In this document: positions 52,072 to 61,703 of the stretch, one piece after another | Layout of the letters: each line of letters begins with the position of its first letter | Numbering within the stretch: position 1 is the first letter of the stretch | From: Luteimonas fraxinea | GTDB lineage: Bacteria; Pseudomonadota; Gammaproteobacteria; Xanthomonadales; Xanthomonadaceae | DNA: 64,000 nt | Direction: 5' to 3' | Assembly (NCBI RefSeq): GCF_021233355.1 | Contig: NZ_CP089507.1 | Coordinates: forward strand, 3,411,001-3,475,000 | Program-made: the position numbers and the translations under genes | The notes under the pieces: generated by a model | The model's database searches: none | What the model saw: the letters and a program-made list of their open reading frames with translations, nothing else | Told to the model about the DNA's origin: nothing

Positions 52072-54005
52072 CGAGCGGTCTCCCGTGATGGACGGTGCGC
52101 GCGCAGTGCCCGCACCAGCGTCGCATCGGACGCCGATGGAGCGTAGCGGGCCGCGACGAAACGGTGGGTGAGGGCGACGAGCGCAGCTTCGTGCGGACGC
52201 GCGGCCCTGACGCGTTCCGCCCAGGCGATCGCGGGCTCGTGCCGTTCGCGGGCCAGACCGAGGCGCGCATACTGGTGTCCCAGTCGATGCCAGGCACGCA
52301 GCAGCGGATCGCGCTCGCGTTCGGTCCGCGCGACCAGCCACAGCATCCAGCCCAGCGCGAGCGCCGCGCACAGCGAGAACAGCGCAGCGAGGCCGCCAGT
52401 GTCGATGTTCTCGAAGCCGATGCGCTGGAGCATGCGCTGCTGGCGCGCGGCGTCGAAACCGAGCACGAAATCGTTCCACGCGCGCCGCGCCCAGTCGCCG
52501 AGGTCGGCCATCGGCAGCGCGCCGCCGCCGGCGTCGGCGCCGAGCCGGTCTTCCAGCGTGTCGTAGATGCGCTCGGGCGCCACAGCGGCGGTCGGATCGA
52601 CGCGTACCCAGCCGCGGCCTTCGAGCCAGACTTCGTTCCAGGCGTGGGCGTCCATGCGCCGGACGATCCAGTAGTTGCCGAAGCGGTTGCGGGTGCCGCC
52701 GGTGTAGCCGGTAACGACACGCGACGGAATGCCGGCCTCGCGCATCAGCACGGCGAACGCGGAGCTGAAGTGTTCGCAGAAGCCGGCGCGATAGTCGAAC
52801 AAGAATTCGTCGACCGCATGACGGCCAGGCAGCGGCGTGTCGAGCGTGTAGGCGAAATCGCTGCGGATCCAGGCGAGCGCGCGGTCGACGAGCGCGCCGT
52901 CGTCGGCCGTCTCGGCGCGCCACCGCTGCGCCAGCGCCCGCGTGCGTGGATTGAAATCCTCGGGCAGCTGTAATGCCAGACGGCGCAGCGAATCGGGCAG
53001 ATCCGCTTCGAAGCGGGTCGGTGGCGCGGAGCGCAATTGCCAGCGGGTCACGCGGTCGAGGCGGCGCTCGCTGGTCAGCGTGTACTCGTGCGCAGCGCGC
53101 ATGCCGTCGGGAAATGCGAGCGGCATCTCCAATGCGACCAGCAGATTGCGCTCGGTCGGCTCCAGCGCGATCTCGTAGTCCCAGGTCGGCGCGCCGTGCT
53201 CGACCGTCGCTGGCGGCAGGCTGCGCAGCCATTGCGACGCGGTCCAGGTGCGGCCGTCGTATTGCGTCAGCGTCGGGCCGCGCCAGTACATCCCGCGGGT
53301 GGAAGGCTCGGCGCCGCGGAAGGTCACGCGCATCGCAGGCGTGTCGTCGGCGATGAGATCGATCCAGTCGCCGGGCGACATTTCGTCCGACAGGCCGGGC
53401 CGCGCGGTCGACAGATCCGGGATGCCCCATAGCGGCGTCGCGAGACGCGGGAACAGCCAGAACGCAGCGAGTGCCAACGGCAGGCCGATCGCGATCAGAC
53501 GCGCGACGATGCCGATGCGGGTGGCATGGCGCACGCCGGCCGCGGGCAGTCCCGATTCCTGTTCCGACACTCGCGCGAGTGCCGCAAGGACCAGCACCGC
53601 GCCGACGAGACCGAGCACAAGCGACAGCGGCCCCTGGTCGAGCAGGAAGGTCGCGAACGGCGCGAACAGGGCGAAGCCGAGCAGGCTGCGGGCATCGCGC
53701 ACGGTGCGCAGTTCGGACGGTTTGATCGCGAGCATGCCGGCGAGCAGCGCGCAGCCGGTGTCGCGGCCGAAATTCATCCCGCCCTGCGCGAGCACGAGCC
53801 CGAACACGGCGAGCGCCAGCACAGTGCGCAGCCAGCCCGGTGCCGCGCGCCGCGACGCCATGCCCGCAGCGATCGCGCCTGCGCCAGCGATGACCAGCGG
53901 CAACGGCATCGGCAACTGCAGCAACAGCGGCAGCAGGCAGACGGCCGCCGCGATCAGCGACCAGCGACGGCCGGCGGTATCGAGCGCGAGTGCGGTGCGC
54001 GCCAT
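52068..54005 (-). CDS. TgpA-like membrane transglutaminase-fold protein (DUF3488)
   Basis: 645 residues from ATG at 54005 (MARTALALDTAGRRWSLIAA), overlapping the DUF58 gene by 4 bp. About six N-terminal membrane helices, periplasmic linker, then the transglutaminase core: Cys in DYRAGFCEHFSSAFAVLMRE, His in VRRMDAHAWNEVWLEGRGWV, Asp in RVDPTAAVAPERIYD. All three catalytic residues are seen. A last helix precedes a cytoplasmic DUF4129-like tail. Essential in Pseudomonas; part of the moxR-DUF58-tgpA module. Confidence 0.93.
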   Translation of the reverse strand: MARTALALDTAGRRWSLIAAAVCLLPLLLQLPMPLPLVIAGAGAIAAGMASRRAAPGWLRTVLALAVFGLVLAQGGMNFGRDTGCALLAGMLAIKPSELRTVRDARSLLGFALFAPFATFLLDQGPLSLVLGLVGAVLVLAALARVSEQESGLPAAGVRHATRIGIVARLIAIGLPLALAAFWLFPRLATPLWGIPDLSTARPGLSDEMSPGDWIDLIADDTPAMRVTFRGAEPSTRGMYWRGPTLTQYDGRTWTASQWLRSLPPATVEHGAPTWDYEIALEPTERNLLVALEMPLAFPDGMRAAHEYTLTSERRLDRVTRWQLRSAPPTRFEADLPDSLRRLALQLPEDFNPRTRALAQRWRAETADDGALVDRALAWIRSDFAYTLDTPLPGRHAVDEFLFDYRAGFCEHFSSAFAVLMREAGIPSRVVTGYTGGTRNRFGNYWIVRRMDAHAWNEVWLEGRGWVRVDPTAAVAPERIYDTLEDRLGADAGGGALPMADLGDWARRAWNDFVLGFDAARQQRMLQRIGFENIDTGGLAALFSLCAALALGWMLWLVARTERERDPLLRAWHRLGHQYARLGLARERHEPAIAWAERVRAARPHEAALVALTHRFVAARYAPSASDATLVRALRAHRPSRETAR

Positions 54006-54958
54006 CAGCCGGCGTCCGGCAGCAACGCGAGCGCGCGCAGGCAGGCGTGGCGATGCGCGGCGCCGCGATCGGGACCGATCACCGGTTGGCCGGGAAGCTG
54101 CAGTCGATAGCGCACGGCCTCGCGCTCGGCCTCGTCGACCCAACGCGCCAGCCGGCGGATTTTCGATTCCGGGTCGAGAGCGCCGAGACGCTGCCAGTCC
54201 AGCGTCAGGTCATCGCCCTGCGGGCGCTCGAACTCGCGCACGATCAACGTATTGCGCCGCGCCGAGGCCTTCCACGCGATGGTCCGCGGCGCATCGCCCG
54301 AGCGCCAGTCGCGCAGATGATGCAACTCCTCGCCCGCCGGATTGAGCCGGGCCTGCGCTTCGTCGCCGCCACCCTCCGGCAACGGCGGACCGGATGCCTC
54401 CGGCGTGGGGTAGACCAGAAAGCGTGTCGTCGGCCAGACCCACGACCACGCACGCGCCAGACCCAGCGGGCGTGTGGTGCTGATGCGCAGCCTCGGTGAT
54501 GTCAACCAGCCGCGCCGAACCGTCGGCAAGGCCACGGTTGCTTCGCCGCCGGATTCGCCTAGCGACAGCAGCGCCGCGCTGTCGCCGATCACCACGCGCA
54601 GACCGCGACGCTCGCGGCCGGGCGCTGCTTCGACATGCACATGCAGCGGCATCGGCGTGCCGGCCGCGACCGGTTCGCCGTGCACTGCACGAATCTCGAG
54701 CCCGCTGAGCTGCAGCTGCGTCCACAGCAGACTGGCCAGTGCCGCGCCGACCAGTAGCAGACACAGCAGCAACGCCGGATTGTTGTTGTAGTTGAGCGCA
54801 CCGATCGCCATCGTCGCCAACAGCGCGGTGACGAAGGCACCGAAGCCCGTCGGCAGGATGTAGATGCGTCTGCGGTCGAGGCGCGCCGGCAATACTTCCG
54901 GCCGACGCGGACGCGCCCAGCTTTCGACACGACGGCGCAGGTCGGCGAACGCGGGCAT
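54005..54958 (-). CDS. DUF58 family membrane protein
   Basis: 317 residues. Two membrane helices at ~37-78 (ILPTGFGAFVTALLATMAIG, PALLLCLLLVGAALASLL) and a C-terminal domain with the DUF58 core DWRSGDAPRTIAWKASARRN and TLIVREFERP. Overlaps both neighbours by 4 bp, so translation is coupled. DUF58 proteins act with a MoxR ATPase in envelope-stress or chaperone functions. Confidence 0.93.
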   Translation of the reverse strand: MPAFADLRRRVESWARPRRPEVLPARLDRRRIYILPTGFGAFVTALLATMAIGALNYNNNPALLLCLLLVGAALASLLWTQLQLSGLEIRAVHGEPVAAGTPMPLHVHVEAAPGRERRGLRVVIGDSAALLSLGESGGEATVALPTVRRGWLTSPRLRISTTRPLGLARAWSWVWPTTRFLVYPTPEASGPPLPEGGGDEAQARLNPAGEELHHLRDWRSGDAPRTIAWKASARRNTLIVREFERPQGDDLTLDWQRLGALDPESKIRRLARWVDEAEREAVRYRLQLPGQPVIGPDRGAAHRHACLRALALLPDAG

Positions 54959-55905
54959 CAGTCGACCGGCACGGCCTGCAGGATCGACGCCGCCAGTCCG
55001 TCGCCGGCCGCATCGGCCTCTGCGACCAGGCGGTGGCTGGCAATCAACGGGAACAGAGTCTGCACGTCGTCGGGGAGTGCGTGACCGCGGCCCTGCAACA
55101 AGGCGAATGCACGGGCCGCGCGCAGCAACGCGAGACCGGCGCGCGGCGACAGGCCCACGCGCACGCCCGGATGCTGACGGCTGCGTGCCATCAGCGCCTG
55201 TACGTAATCGATCAGCGCCGGACTCGCATGGATCGTCGTGACCGCCTGGCGCAAGGCGCGCAGATCGTCGGCGCCGAGTCGGGGCAGCGTCTCGGCAATC
55301 AGCGTGCGGCGGTCGCTGCCCGACAGCAGCGCGCGTTCTGCGTCTCGATCGGGGTAGCCGAGCGTGAGCCGCAGCAGGAAGCGGTCGAGCTGCGAATCGG
55401 GCAGCGGATACGTGCCCGACAGATCCACCGGGTTCTGCGTGGCGATGACGAAGAACGGATCGGGCAGGCGATGCGTGGTGCCGTCGACGGTGACCTGTTG
55501 TTCGGCCATGGCCTCGAGCAGCGCGCTCTGCGTGCGCGGCGGTGCGCGATTGATCTCGTCGGCCAGCAACACGTTGGTGAAGACCGGGCCGCCATGGAAC
55601 TCGAAGCGACGCGCGCTGCCCTCGTAGACCGACACGCCGACGACGTCCGACGGCAACAGATCCGAGGTGAACTGCACGCGCTGGAAATCCAGGCCCACGG
55701 TTGCGGCGATCGCATGCGCCAGTGTCGTCTTGCCGAGGCCGGGCAGATCCTCGATCAGGATGTGGCCATCGGCGAGCAGCGCGACGAAGCTCATCGTCAC
55801 TGCCGTCTCCTTGCCGAGCACCAGCCGGTTCACCTGGGCCAGCGATGACGACAGGGCTTCACGCTGGGTGTCGGTTAGCATGGCGGGCGTCGTCGGGTCG
55901 GGCAT
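54958..55905 (-). CDS. MoxR-family AAA+ ATPase
   Basis: 315 residues. Walker A LPGLGKTTLAHA (~55-64), Walker B VLLADEINRAPPRTQSALLE, sensor 1 FVIATQNPVDLSGTYPLPDS, Arg finger region DRFLLRL. MoxR ATPases are chaperones for vWA and DUF58 proteins. First gene of the four-gene minus-strand operon. Confidence 0.95.
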   Translation of the reverse strand: MPDPTTPAMLTDTQREALSSSLAQVNRLVLGKETAVTMSFVALLADGHILIEDLPGLGKTTLAHAIAATVGLDFQRVQFTSDLLPSDVVGVSVYEGSARRFEFHGGPVFTNVLLADEINRAPPRTQSALLEAMAEQQVTVDGTTHRLPDPFFVIATQNPVDLSGTYPLPDSQLDRFLLRLTLGYPDRDAERALLSGSDRRTLIAETLPRLGADDLRALRQAVTTIHASPALIDYVQALMARSRQHPGVRVGLSPRAGLALLRAARAFALLQGRGHALPDDVQTLFPLIASHRLVAEADAAGDGLAASILQAVPVD

Positions 55906-55953
55906 GCATGTGCTCCTGCGGCGGTCCCCCCGAGTGTAGCGAGGTCGAGTTCA

Positions 55954-57810
55954 ATGCGGCGGATGGAAATGCGCACGGTGTTCGTCGTGCTGTGGACGAC
56001 GATCGTGCTGCTGAAACTGGCCATCGCCGCGCGGCTGCCGCTGTTCGTCGACGAGGCGTTCTACTGGCTCGAAGGCCAGCATCCCGCGTTCGCCTATTCC
56101 GATCTGCCGGGCCTGACCGCGTGGCTGATCCGCATCGGCACCGAAGTCTTCGGCGATGGTCTGCTCGCGGTGCGTCTGCCCTTCATCGCGATCTCCGCGC
56201 TGGTGCCGTGGCTGGTGGTGCGCCTGACCGCGCGCGAGTTCGATCCACAGTCCGCGTGGCTGTCCGGCTGCGCGGCATTGCTGCTGCCGCTGCTCGGCTC
56301 GCTCGGCGTGATGGCACTGCCGGACGCGATGCTCGCGCTGGCGACCGTGCTGTGTCTGGATGCGGGCGTGCGCCTGCTGCGCGGCGTGACTCACGGCGGT
56401 GCGTTGCTGCTCGCGCTTGGTTTGTCGCTCGGCGCGCTGAGTCACTACCGCTTCATCGCGGTGATCGGCGTCGGCATCGTCGCGCTGCTGACGATCGCCA
56501 AGGGCCGCGAAGCGCTGCGCGACCCGCGCGTGTGGATCGCGATCGCGACCGGCGCCGCGGCGTGGATTCCGCTGCTGGTGTGGAATGTCGACAACGCAGA
56601 AGCCGGACTGCGCTTCCAGATGGTCGATCGGCATCCGTGGGCGCTGCATGCCGACGGCTGGCAGTTCATCGTGATCCAGGCGGTGATGGTGACGCCGCTG
56701 CTGTTCGCCGCGCTGCTGATCGCGGCGTGGCGCCTGCGCCGGGCGCCGGACGACGCGGCGCGCTTTCTCGCGATGTCCGGCGGGCTGATGGTGCTGGGCT
56801 TCTTCGCGCTCGGCTTCGTCGCCGACACCGAACGCGCGAGTTTTCACTGGCCACTGCCGGGCTATCTCGCACTGCTGCCGCTGGTCGGTTTCGTGCTGAT
56901 GACGTGGCCACGCTGGCTGCGCATTGCCACGTGGGTAACGCTGGCGCTCGGCTTCATCGGTGTGGTCGGTTACTACGCCGCGGTGTCCGCGCCTGAAGTG
57001 CGCGAGCGCAGCGCGGGACTGAAGTGGTATCCATCGAACTTCGCAGGTTGGGACACGTTGGCCGATGCGGTACGCGAAGAGCTCGCGGCCATGCCGGCCG
57101 ACACGGTGCTCGTGGCCGACAACTTCAAGATCGGCGCCGAGCTCGGTTTCGCACTCGGCGATCCGCGCATCCGCGTGCTCGACCATCCACTCAATCGCCA
57201 TCACGGTCGCGCGCCGCAGTTGCAGCTCTGGCATCTACAGCTCGACGATCGCGCCGAACTGGCCGGACGCCCGGTGCTGCTCGTCACCGGCGCCAACGAC
57301 GTGAAGTTCAGTGCACTGCTGCAGCGCTACCAGACGATCTGTGCGCGTATGGGGGCATTGCCGGTATCGCGCGTCGTCAATGCGGACCGCGGCGCGCAGC
57401 GTTTCATCCTGTCGCGCTTCGATGCGGATGCGAAGGCAGGCGCCGGCGATTGCGTCACGCCGGCCCTCGCGTATGTCGATACGCCGCTGGCGGGCGCGCG
57501 CGTCGATGCGCCGTTCGAAGTGCGCGGCTGGGCGGTCAAGGACGGCAGCGGCGTCGCATCGGTCGCGATCACGCTCGATGGCGTGCCGGTCGTGCAGGCG
57601 CAGTACGGCGCGCCGAATCCATGGATCGTCGAGCGGTTCCTGGCTGGCGATTCCCGCGATCCCGCGGGCGTCAATATCGGTTTCAGCGCGACGATCGATC
57701 CGGCGACGCTCACGCCCGGCCGCCATTGGCTCGGACTCGAAATCACCGGCCACGACGGCTCGGTCGAACGCTGGGCCGAACAGCCGATCCAGGTCGCGCC
57801 CGCGCGCTGA
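55954..57810 (+). CDS. Membrane glycosyltransferase, ArnT/PMT family (GT39-like)
   Basis: 618 residues. First helix, then the catalytic loop LPLFVDEAFYWLEGQHPAFA with Asp-Glu and YSDLPGLTAWLIRIGTEVFG, and ~11 further helices up to ~360. The periplasmic end has a ~100-residue Ig-like domain (DTPLAGARVDAPFEVRGWAV, VASVAITLDGVPV). Transfers sugars from a polyprenyl donor to lipid or protein. Divergent from moxR; converges with maf. Confidence 0.88.
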   Translation: MRRMEMRTVFVVLWTTIVLLKLAIAARLPLFVDEAFYWLEGQHPAFAYSDLPGLTAWLIRIGTEVFGDGLLAVRLPFIAISALVPWLVVRLTAREFDPQSAWLSGCAALLLPLLGSLGVMALPDAMLALATVLCLDAGVRLLRGVTHGGALLLALGLSLGALSHYRFIAVIGVGIVALLTIAKGREALRDPRVWIAIATGAAAWIPLLVWNVDNAEAGLRFQMVDRHPWALHADGWQFIVIQAVMVTPLLFAALLIAAWRLRRAPDDAARFLAMSGGLMVLGFFALGFVADTERASFHWPLPGYLALLPLVGFVLMTWPRWLRIATWVTLALGFIGVVGYYAAVSAPEVRERSAGLKWYPSNFAGWDTLADAVREELAAMPADTVLVADNFKIGAELGFALGDPRIRVLDHPLNRHHGRAPQLQLWHLQLDDRAELAGRPVLLVTGANDVKFSALLQRYQTICARMGALPVSRVVNADRGAQRFILSRFDADAKAGAGDCVTPALAYVDTPLAGARVDAPFEVRGWAVKDGSGVASVAITLDGVPVVQAQYGAPNPWIVERFLAGDSRDPAGVNIGFSATIDPATLTPGRHWLGLEITGHDGSVERWAEQPIQVAPAR

Positions 57811-57820
57811 GGCGCGCCTC

Positions 57821-58399
57821 TCAGGGCAGGGCGTAGCCCGCCGCGCGCAGCAGGCGCGCGGTCGCGATCAGCGGCAGTCCGACCAGCGCGGTCGGATCAT
57901 CGCTGCGGATCGCCTCGAACAGTACGATGCCGAGTCCTTCGCAATTGAAGCTGCCGGCGCAGTCGAACGGTTGTTCTGCATCGACGTAACGCGCGATCTC
58001 GTCGAACTGCAGCGTGCGGAACACGACTTCGGTGCGGTCCTGCGCCTGCAATGTCGACTCTCCCGATCGCGCCAGCGCCAGTACGGTGTGGAAGACCACA
58101 CTGCGACCGGACATCGCCATCAGCTGCGCGATCGCCGCGTCGCGGCCGCCCGGTTTGCCGAGCGGACGACCATCGAGCGCGGCAACCTGGTCCGAGCCGA
58201 CGACCCAGGCGCTGGGCATCCGCGCGGCAACCTCTTCGGCCTTGGCCTGTGCGAGCCGGATCGCGAGCGCATCAGGGGCTTCGCCGCGCCCGGGCGTCTC
58301 GTCGACGTCCGGCCGCTCGCAGGTGAACGGCAGCCGCAGGCGCTCCAGAAGCCCGCGGCGATAAACCGATGTCGAGCCGAGGATCAGCGGCGGGTTCAT
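57821..58399 (-). CDS. maf: Maf/YceF nucleotide pyrophosphatase
   Basis: 192 residues from ATG at 58399. LILGSTSVYRRGLLERL, ERPDVDETPGRGE, VVGSDQVAALDGRPLGKPG with the general-base Asp, and DCAGSFNCEGLG. Hydrolyses non-canonical NTPs (YceF type, 7-methyl-GTP). Overlaps the upstream small gene by 4 bp. The neighbourhood yceF-yceD-rpmF is standard. Confidence 0.95.
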   Translation of the reverse strand: MNPPLILGSTSVYRRGLLERLRLPFTCERPDVDETPGRGEAPDALAIRLAQAKAEEVAARMPSAWVVGSDQVAALDGRPLGKPGGRDAAIAQLMAMSGRSVVFHTVLALARSGESTLQAQDRTEVVFRTLQFDEIARYVDAEQPFDCAGSFNCEGLGIVLFEAIRSDDPTALVGLPLIATARLLRAAGYALP

Positions 58400-58749
58400 G
58401 CACTGCCTCCGGCGCGGACCAGCGCCAGCTGGGCCAGTTGCCGGTCGATGCGGGCCTGCGCCTGTTCGATCGATTCTCGCATCGCCTCCAGCGCCGTGAC
58501 ATCCGCGCTGGCGCCGTGCTGTTGCAGCCACAGTCGCTGCCGCAGCATCTCCTGCAGCGCGTCGCGCACTGGATCGCCGCCGTCCTGGCCGATCTGGGCA
58601 CGCGCGATCCGCAGCCGCGCTTCGAAGGTGTCGGCAGCGTCCAGTACGCGCGCATACGCGCGGTGCCGGCGCCGGACGCGGTGGCGCCACGCCAGTACAA
58701 TGGCGGTCGCAATCAGGGTGGCCAGCAGCAGGCTGGGGATCGGCTGCAC
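58396..58749 (-). CDS. Small membrane-anchored coiled-coil protein
   Basis: 117 residues from a GTG at 58749, chosen for its AGGA 8 nt upstream. One helix (IPSLLLATLIATAIVLAWRH), then ~80 residues of heptad-rich helix (ARVLDAADTFEARLRIARAQ, TALEAMRESIEQAQARIDRQ). No function recognised. Co-translated with maf by a 4-bp overlap. Confidence 0.7.
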   Translation of the reverse strand: MQPIPSLLLATLIATAIVLAWRHRVRRRHRAYARVLDAADTFEARLRIARAQIGQDGGDPVRDALQEMLRQRLWLQQHGASADVTALEAMRESIEQAQARIDRQLAQLALVRAGGSA

Positions 58750-58883
58750 GCAGGAAGTCCTGTAGCGCGGCGGGCCAGTCTGCCCGGCGGGTCGCGATGC
58801 CGGCAAATCCGCGTGCCGACTGGTCCGGCCGCCATGGATGCCGGTTTGACAGCCCGGGATTGCATCTTTAACATTCGGCGGCT

Positions 58884-59402
58884 ATGTCCGCGCAAATGCC
58901 CGAGTTGGTAGACGCTTGGCGCATGGTCGCAGGCAGCATGCGCCTCGACGGGCGCCTGCCCTTGGCGTCGTTGACGCGCCTGCGTGACCTCTTGGCCGAT
59001 GCCGAAGGCGATGACGTGATCTGCTCGATCGAGTTCGGTCGCGATGCGCTGCAGCAGCCGTTCGCGCTGCTGCGCATCCAAGCCGGGTTGCCGCTGGTGT
59101 GCCAGCGGACGCTCAAGCGCTTCGTGTGGCCGCTCGAGATCGAGCAGCGGTTGGGTCTGATCCGCGATGAGGCGGACGAGGCCGGCCTGCTGCCTGATTA
59201 CGAGGCGCTGCTGCTGGAAGGTGACGGTTCGCTGTCGCCGGTCGCGCTGGTCGAGGACGAAATGATTCTGGCAATACCCGCGATTCCGGTCGCACCCGGC
59301 TCCGAAGCGATCGATCGCGACTGGCCGGTGTCGCCCGAAGAAGAGACACGCGTCAACCCGTTTTCGGCGTTGGCGGGTTTGAAGAAAGATCGAAACAACT
59401 AG
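58884..59402 (+). CDS. yceD: YceD/DUF177 protein
   Basis: 172 residues. [20 protein letters not shown] and [26 protein letters not shown], with a C-terminal [11 protein letters not shown]. The family protein is co-transcribed with rpmF and involved in 23S rRNA accumulation. The Cys pair found in some homologues is reduced to one. Confidence 0.92.
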   Translation: MSAQMPELVDAWRMVAGSMRLDGRLPLASLTRLRDLLADAEGDDVICSIEFGRDALQQPFALLRIQAGLPLVCQRTLKRFVWPLEIEQRLGLIRDEADEAGLLPDYEALLLEGDGSLSPVALVEDEMILAIPAIPVAPGSEAIDRDWPVSPEEETRVNPFSALAGLKKDRNN

Positions 59403-59422
59403 AACCTGTTGGAGCAATTCCC

Positions 59423-59617
59423 ATGGCTGTGCAGAAATCCCGCGTCACCCCGTCCCGTCGTGGCATGCGTCGCGCGCACGACAAGCTGAGCGCCAAGCTG
59501 CTGTCGACCGACCAGACGACGGGTGAGACCCATATTCGTCATCACATCACCGCCGACGGTTACTACCGTGGCAAGCAGGTGATCCAGCCGAAGACGCGCG
59601 TCGTCGAGGAAGATTGA
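59423..59617 (+). CDS. rpmF: 50S ribosomal protein L32
   Basis: 64 residues, [20 protein letters not shown]. The usual N-terminal pattern; zinc-binding cysteines are absent (non-zinc form). GAGCAATTCCC lies before the start, 20 bp after yceD. Confidence 0.97.
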   Translation: MAVQKSRVTPSRRGMRRAHDKLSAKLLSTDQTTGETHIRHHITADGYYRGKQVIQPKTRVVEED

Positions 59618-59753
59618 TCCTCGCTGCCCGCCAGGTTGACGGCGGGCGCACGATGCACCGGGCGCAGCCTCCGTCCCTGACGGGCGGCTGCGTCTGCCGT
59701 CGGCAGGGATGCCGCTTTCCGATGACGCGCTCAGCGCGAGGGCCGCTCCGCAG

Positions 59754-60737
59754 ATGACCAGCGAACGCATCTATTCCCGCATTGCCGGCACCGGCAGTTA
59801 CCTGCCCGAGAAAGTGCTGACCAACGACGACCTCGCGAAGTTCGTCGACACCAGCGACGAATGGATCGCGTCCCGCACCGGCATCCGCGAGCGACACATC
59901 GCCGCCGAAGGCGAGACGACCAGCGATCTGGCCTTCCATGCCGCCACGCGCGCAATGGAAGCCGCGGGCGTATCGGCGTCCGAGATCGATCTGATCATCG
60001 TCGGCACCACCACGCCGGACATCATTTTTCCGTCCACGGCCTGCCTGTTGCAGGCGCGGCTGGGCGCCAACGGCTGCGGCGCGTTCGACGTCAACGCGGC
60101 ATGTTCGGGCTTTCTCTACGCGTTCTCGATCGCCGACAAGTTCATCAAGTCGGGCGATGCGAAGACCGTGCTGGTGGTCGGCGCCGAGACGCTGACCCGC
60201 ATGGTCAACTGGAGCGAGCGCACCACCGCCGTGCTGTTCGGCGACGGCGCCGGCGCCGTCGTGCTCAAGGCCGATACCGAGACCGGCATCCTCAGCACCC
60301 ATCTGCACGCCGACGGCGCCAAGAAGGAACTGCTGTGGAATCCGGTCGGCGTGTCCGCCGGCTTCCGCGACGACCAGCCCAATGCGGGCGTGCGCATCCA
60401 GATGGCCGGCAGCGACGTCTTCAAGTACGCGGTCAAGGCGCTGGATTCGGTGGTCGAGGAAACGCTGCTGGCGAATGGTCTCGATCGCCACGACATCGAC
60501 TGGCTGATTCCGCACCAAGCCAACCTGCGCATCATCGAAGCCACGGCCAAGCGCCTGGACATGCCGATGGATCGCGTCGTGGTCACGGTCGACAAGCACG
60601 GCAACACCTCGTCCGGTTCGGTGCCGCTGGCACTCGACGAGGCCGTGCGTTCCGGTCGCGTGCAGCGCGGCCAATTGCTGCTGCTCGAAGCCTTCGGCGG
60701 CGGCTTTACCTGGGGTTCGGCGCTGCTGCGCTATTGA
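59754..60737 (+). CDS. fabH: 3-oxoacyl-ACP synthase III
   Basis: 327 residues from ATG at 59754 ([20 protein letters not shown]); a start 15 codons upstream is less likely. Catalytic Cys117 in [10 protein letters not shown], His in [11 protein letters not shown] (~254), Asn in [10 protein letters not shown] (~284). Condenses acetyl-CoA with malonyl-ACP to begin fatty-acid synthesis. Confidence 0.97.
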   Translation: MTSERIYSRIAGTGSYLPEKVLTNDDLAKFVDTSDEWIASRTGIRERHIAAEGETTSDLAFHAATRAMEAAGVSASEIDLIIVGTTTPDIIFPSTACLLQARLGANGCGAFDVNAACSGFLYAFSIADKFIKSGDAKTVLVVGAETLTRMVNWSERTTAVLFGDGAGAVVLKADTETGILSTHLHADGAKKELLWNPVGVSAGFRDDQPNAGVRIQMAGSDVFKYAVKALDSVVEETLLANGLDRHDIDWLIPHQANLRIIEATAKRLDMPMDRVVVTVDKHGNTSSGSVPLALDEAVRSGRVQRGQLLLLEAFGGGFTWGSALLRY

Positions 60738-60817
60738 GTCCCGCGTGCGGGGGCGGTCGGCCCCGCAGCTGATTCCATTTCGCGGACTTCGCGTCCGCAC
60801 GACACGGAGGCTCCCGC

Positions 60818-61609
60818 ATGGGCGTCGAATCCATCGTCGTGGCCGGGCGTGACGCCTGGCTCAAGGCATATGCCGACGGCGACAGCCGCAAGTTCGGCCT
60901 CGGCATCCTCGATGCGATCGCGCGCGGGCTCGACATCGACGCGCTGCGTCCGCCGCCGCATCCCGGTGGCGGCGAAGCCAAGCAGATCGAAGCACGCCGC
61001 CTGGCCGAACTCGACGCGCAAGGCGTGCGCGTGCCACGCGTGCTCGGCGAAGGCGCCTCCACGCTGCTGCTGAGCAATCTGGGCGATACCTTCGCCGCGC
61101 AACTGCGCGCTGCCGATGGCGATGTCGCGCGCATCGATGCATTGACGACGGCGGTGATCGACGCGATCGCCGATGCGCATGCGCGTGGTGCGTATTTCGG
61201 GCAACCGCTGCCGCGCAACATCACGCTCGACGACAGTGGCCGCGTGGGCTTCATCGATTTCGAGGAAGACCCGCTCGAAGTGATGTCGTTGCCGCAGGCG
61301 CAGGCCCGCGACTGGCTGATGTTCGCGTTCGGCATGGCGAAGTACTACGACGGCCGCACCGATACGCTCGCCGACATGCTCTCGCGGGTGATGCAGCGCG
61401 AGCCGGAAGTCGCCGCGCACGCGGGCCGCGTGGGGCGCCTGAAGGGCTTCGCGCAGCGCATCGGCTGGCTCGGGCGGTCCGCGCGCCACGTCGCGCATTC
61501 GATCCTCGTCGTGCGCGCGGCGACGCTGCTGCCGATGCTGCTCGTCGTCGCCGTGCTGTGGGACTGGCTCGACGATGGCGAGATCGAACTGCTGCGGATG
61601 ATGTTCTGA
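60818..61609 (+). CDS. Kinase-fold (lipopolysaccharide-kinase-like) membrane protein
   Basis: 263 residues. The catalytic part has RRLAELDAQGVRVPRVLGEG, a TLLLSNLGDT hinge, AHARGAYFGQPLPRNITLDD (catalytic loop, Asn) and VGFIDFEEDP (metal-binding Asp). No clear Gly loop is left. One membrane helix ends it (AATLLPMLLVVAVLWDWLD). Lies between fabH and fabD, an arrangement I regard as lineage-specific. Substrate unknown. Confidence 0.75.
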   Translation: MGVESIVVAGRDAWLKAYADGDSRKFGLGILDAIARGLDIDALRPPPHPGGGEAKQIEARRLAELDAQGVRVPRVLGEGASTLLLSNLGDTFAAQLRAADGDVARIDALTTAVIDAIADAHARGAYFGQPLPRNITLDDSGRVGFIDFEEDPLEVMSLPQAQARDWLMFAFGMAKYYDGRTDTLADMLSRVMQREPEVAAHAGRVGRLKGFAQRIGWLGRSARHVAHSILVVRAATLLPMLLVVAVLWDWLDDGEIELLRMMF

Positions 61610-61703
61610 GCGGCCGCCGCGCATCGCCCGCATACGCCCCGGTACAGACAATGTCGCGGCTTCGCACTTATCATCGCCTCCGGTTTTGAGGCTGGAAATA
61701 CGC

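Noticed and set aside
51580..53430. Single 616-codon minus-strand frame
   Set aside because: Its last 163 codons are the Slp lipoprotein; the rest is an Arg-rich shadow of the transglutaminase gene.
55951..57234. 427-codon frame opposite the glycosyltransferase
   Set aside because: Gln/Arg/His-rich composition typical of antisense frames in high-GC genes.
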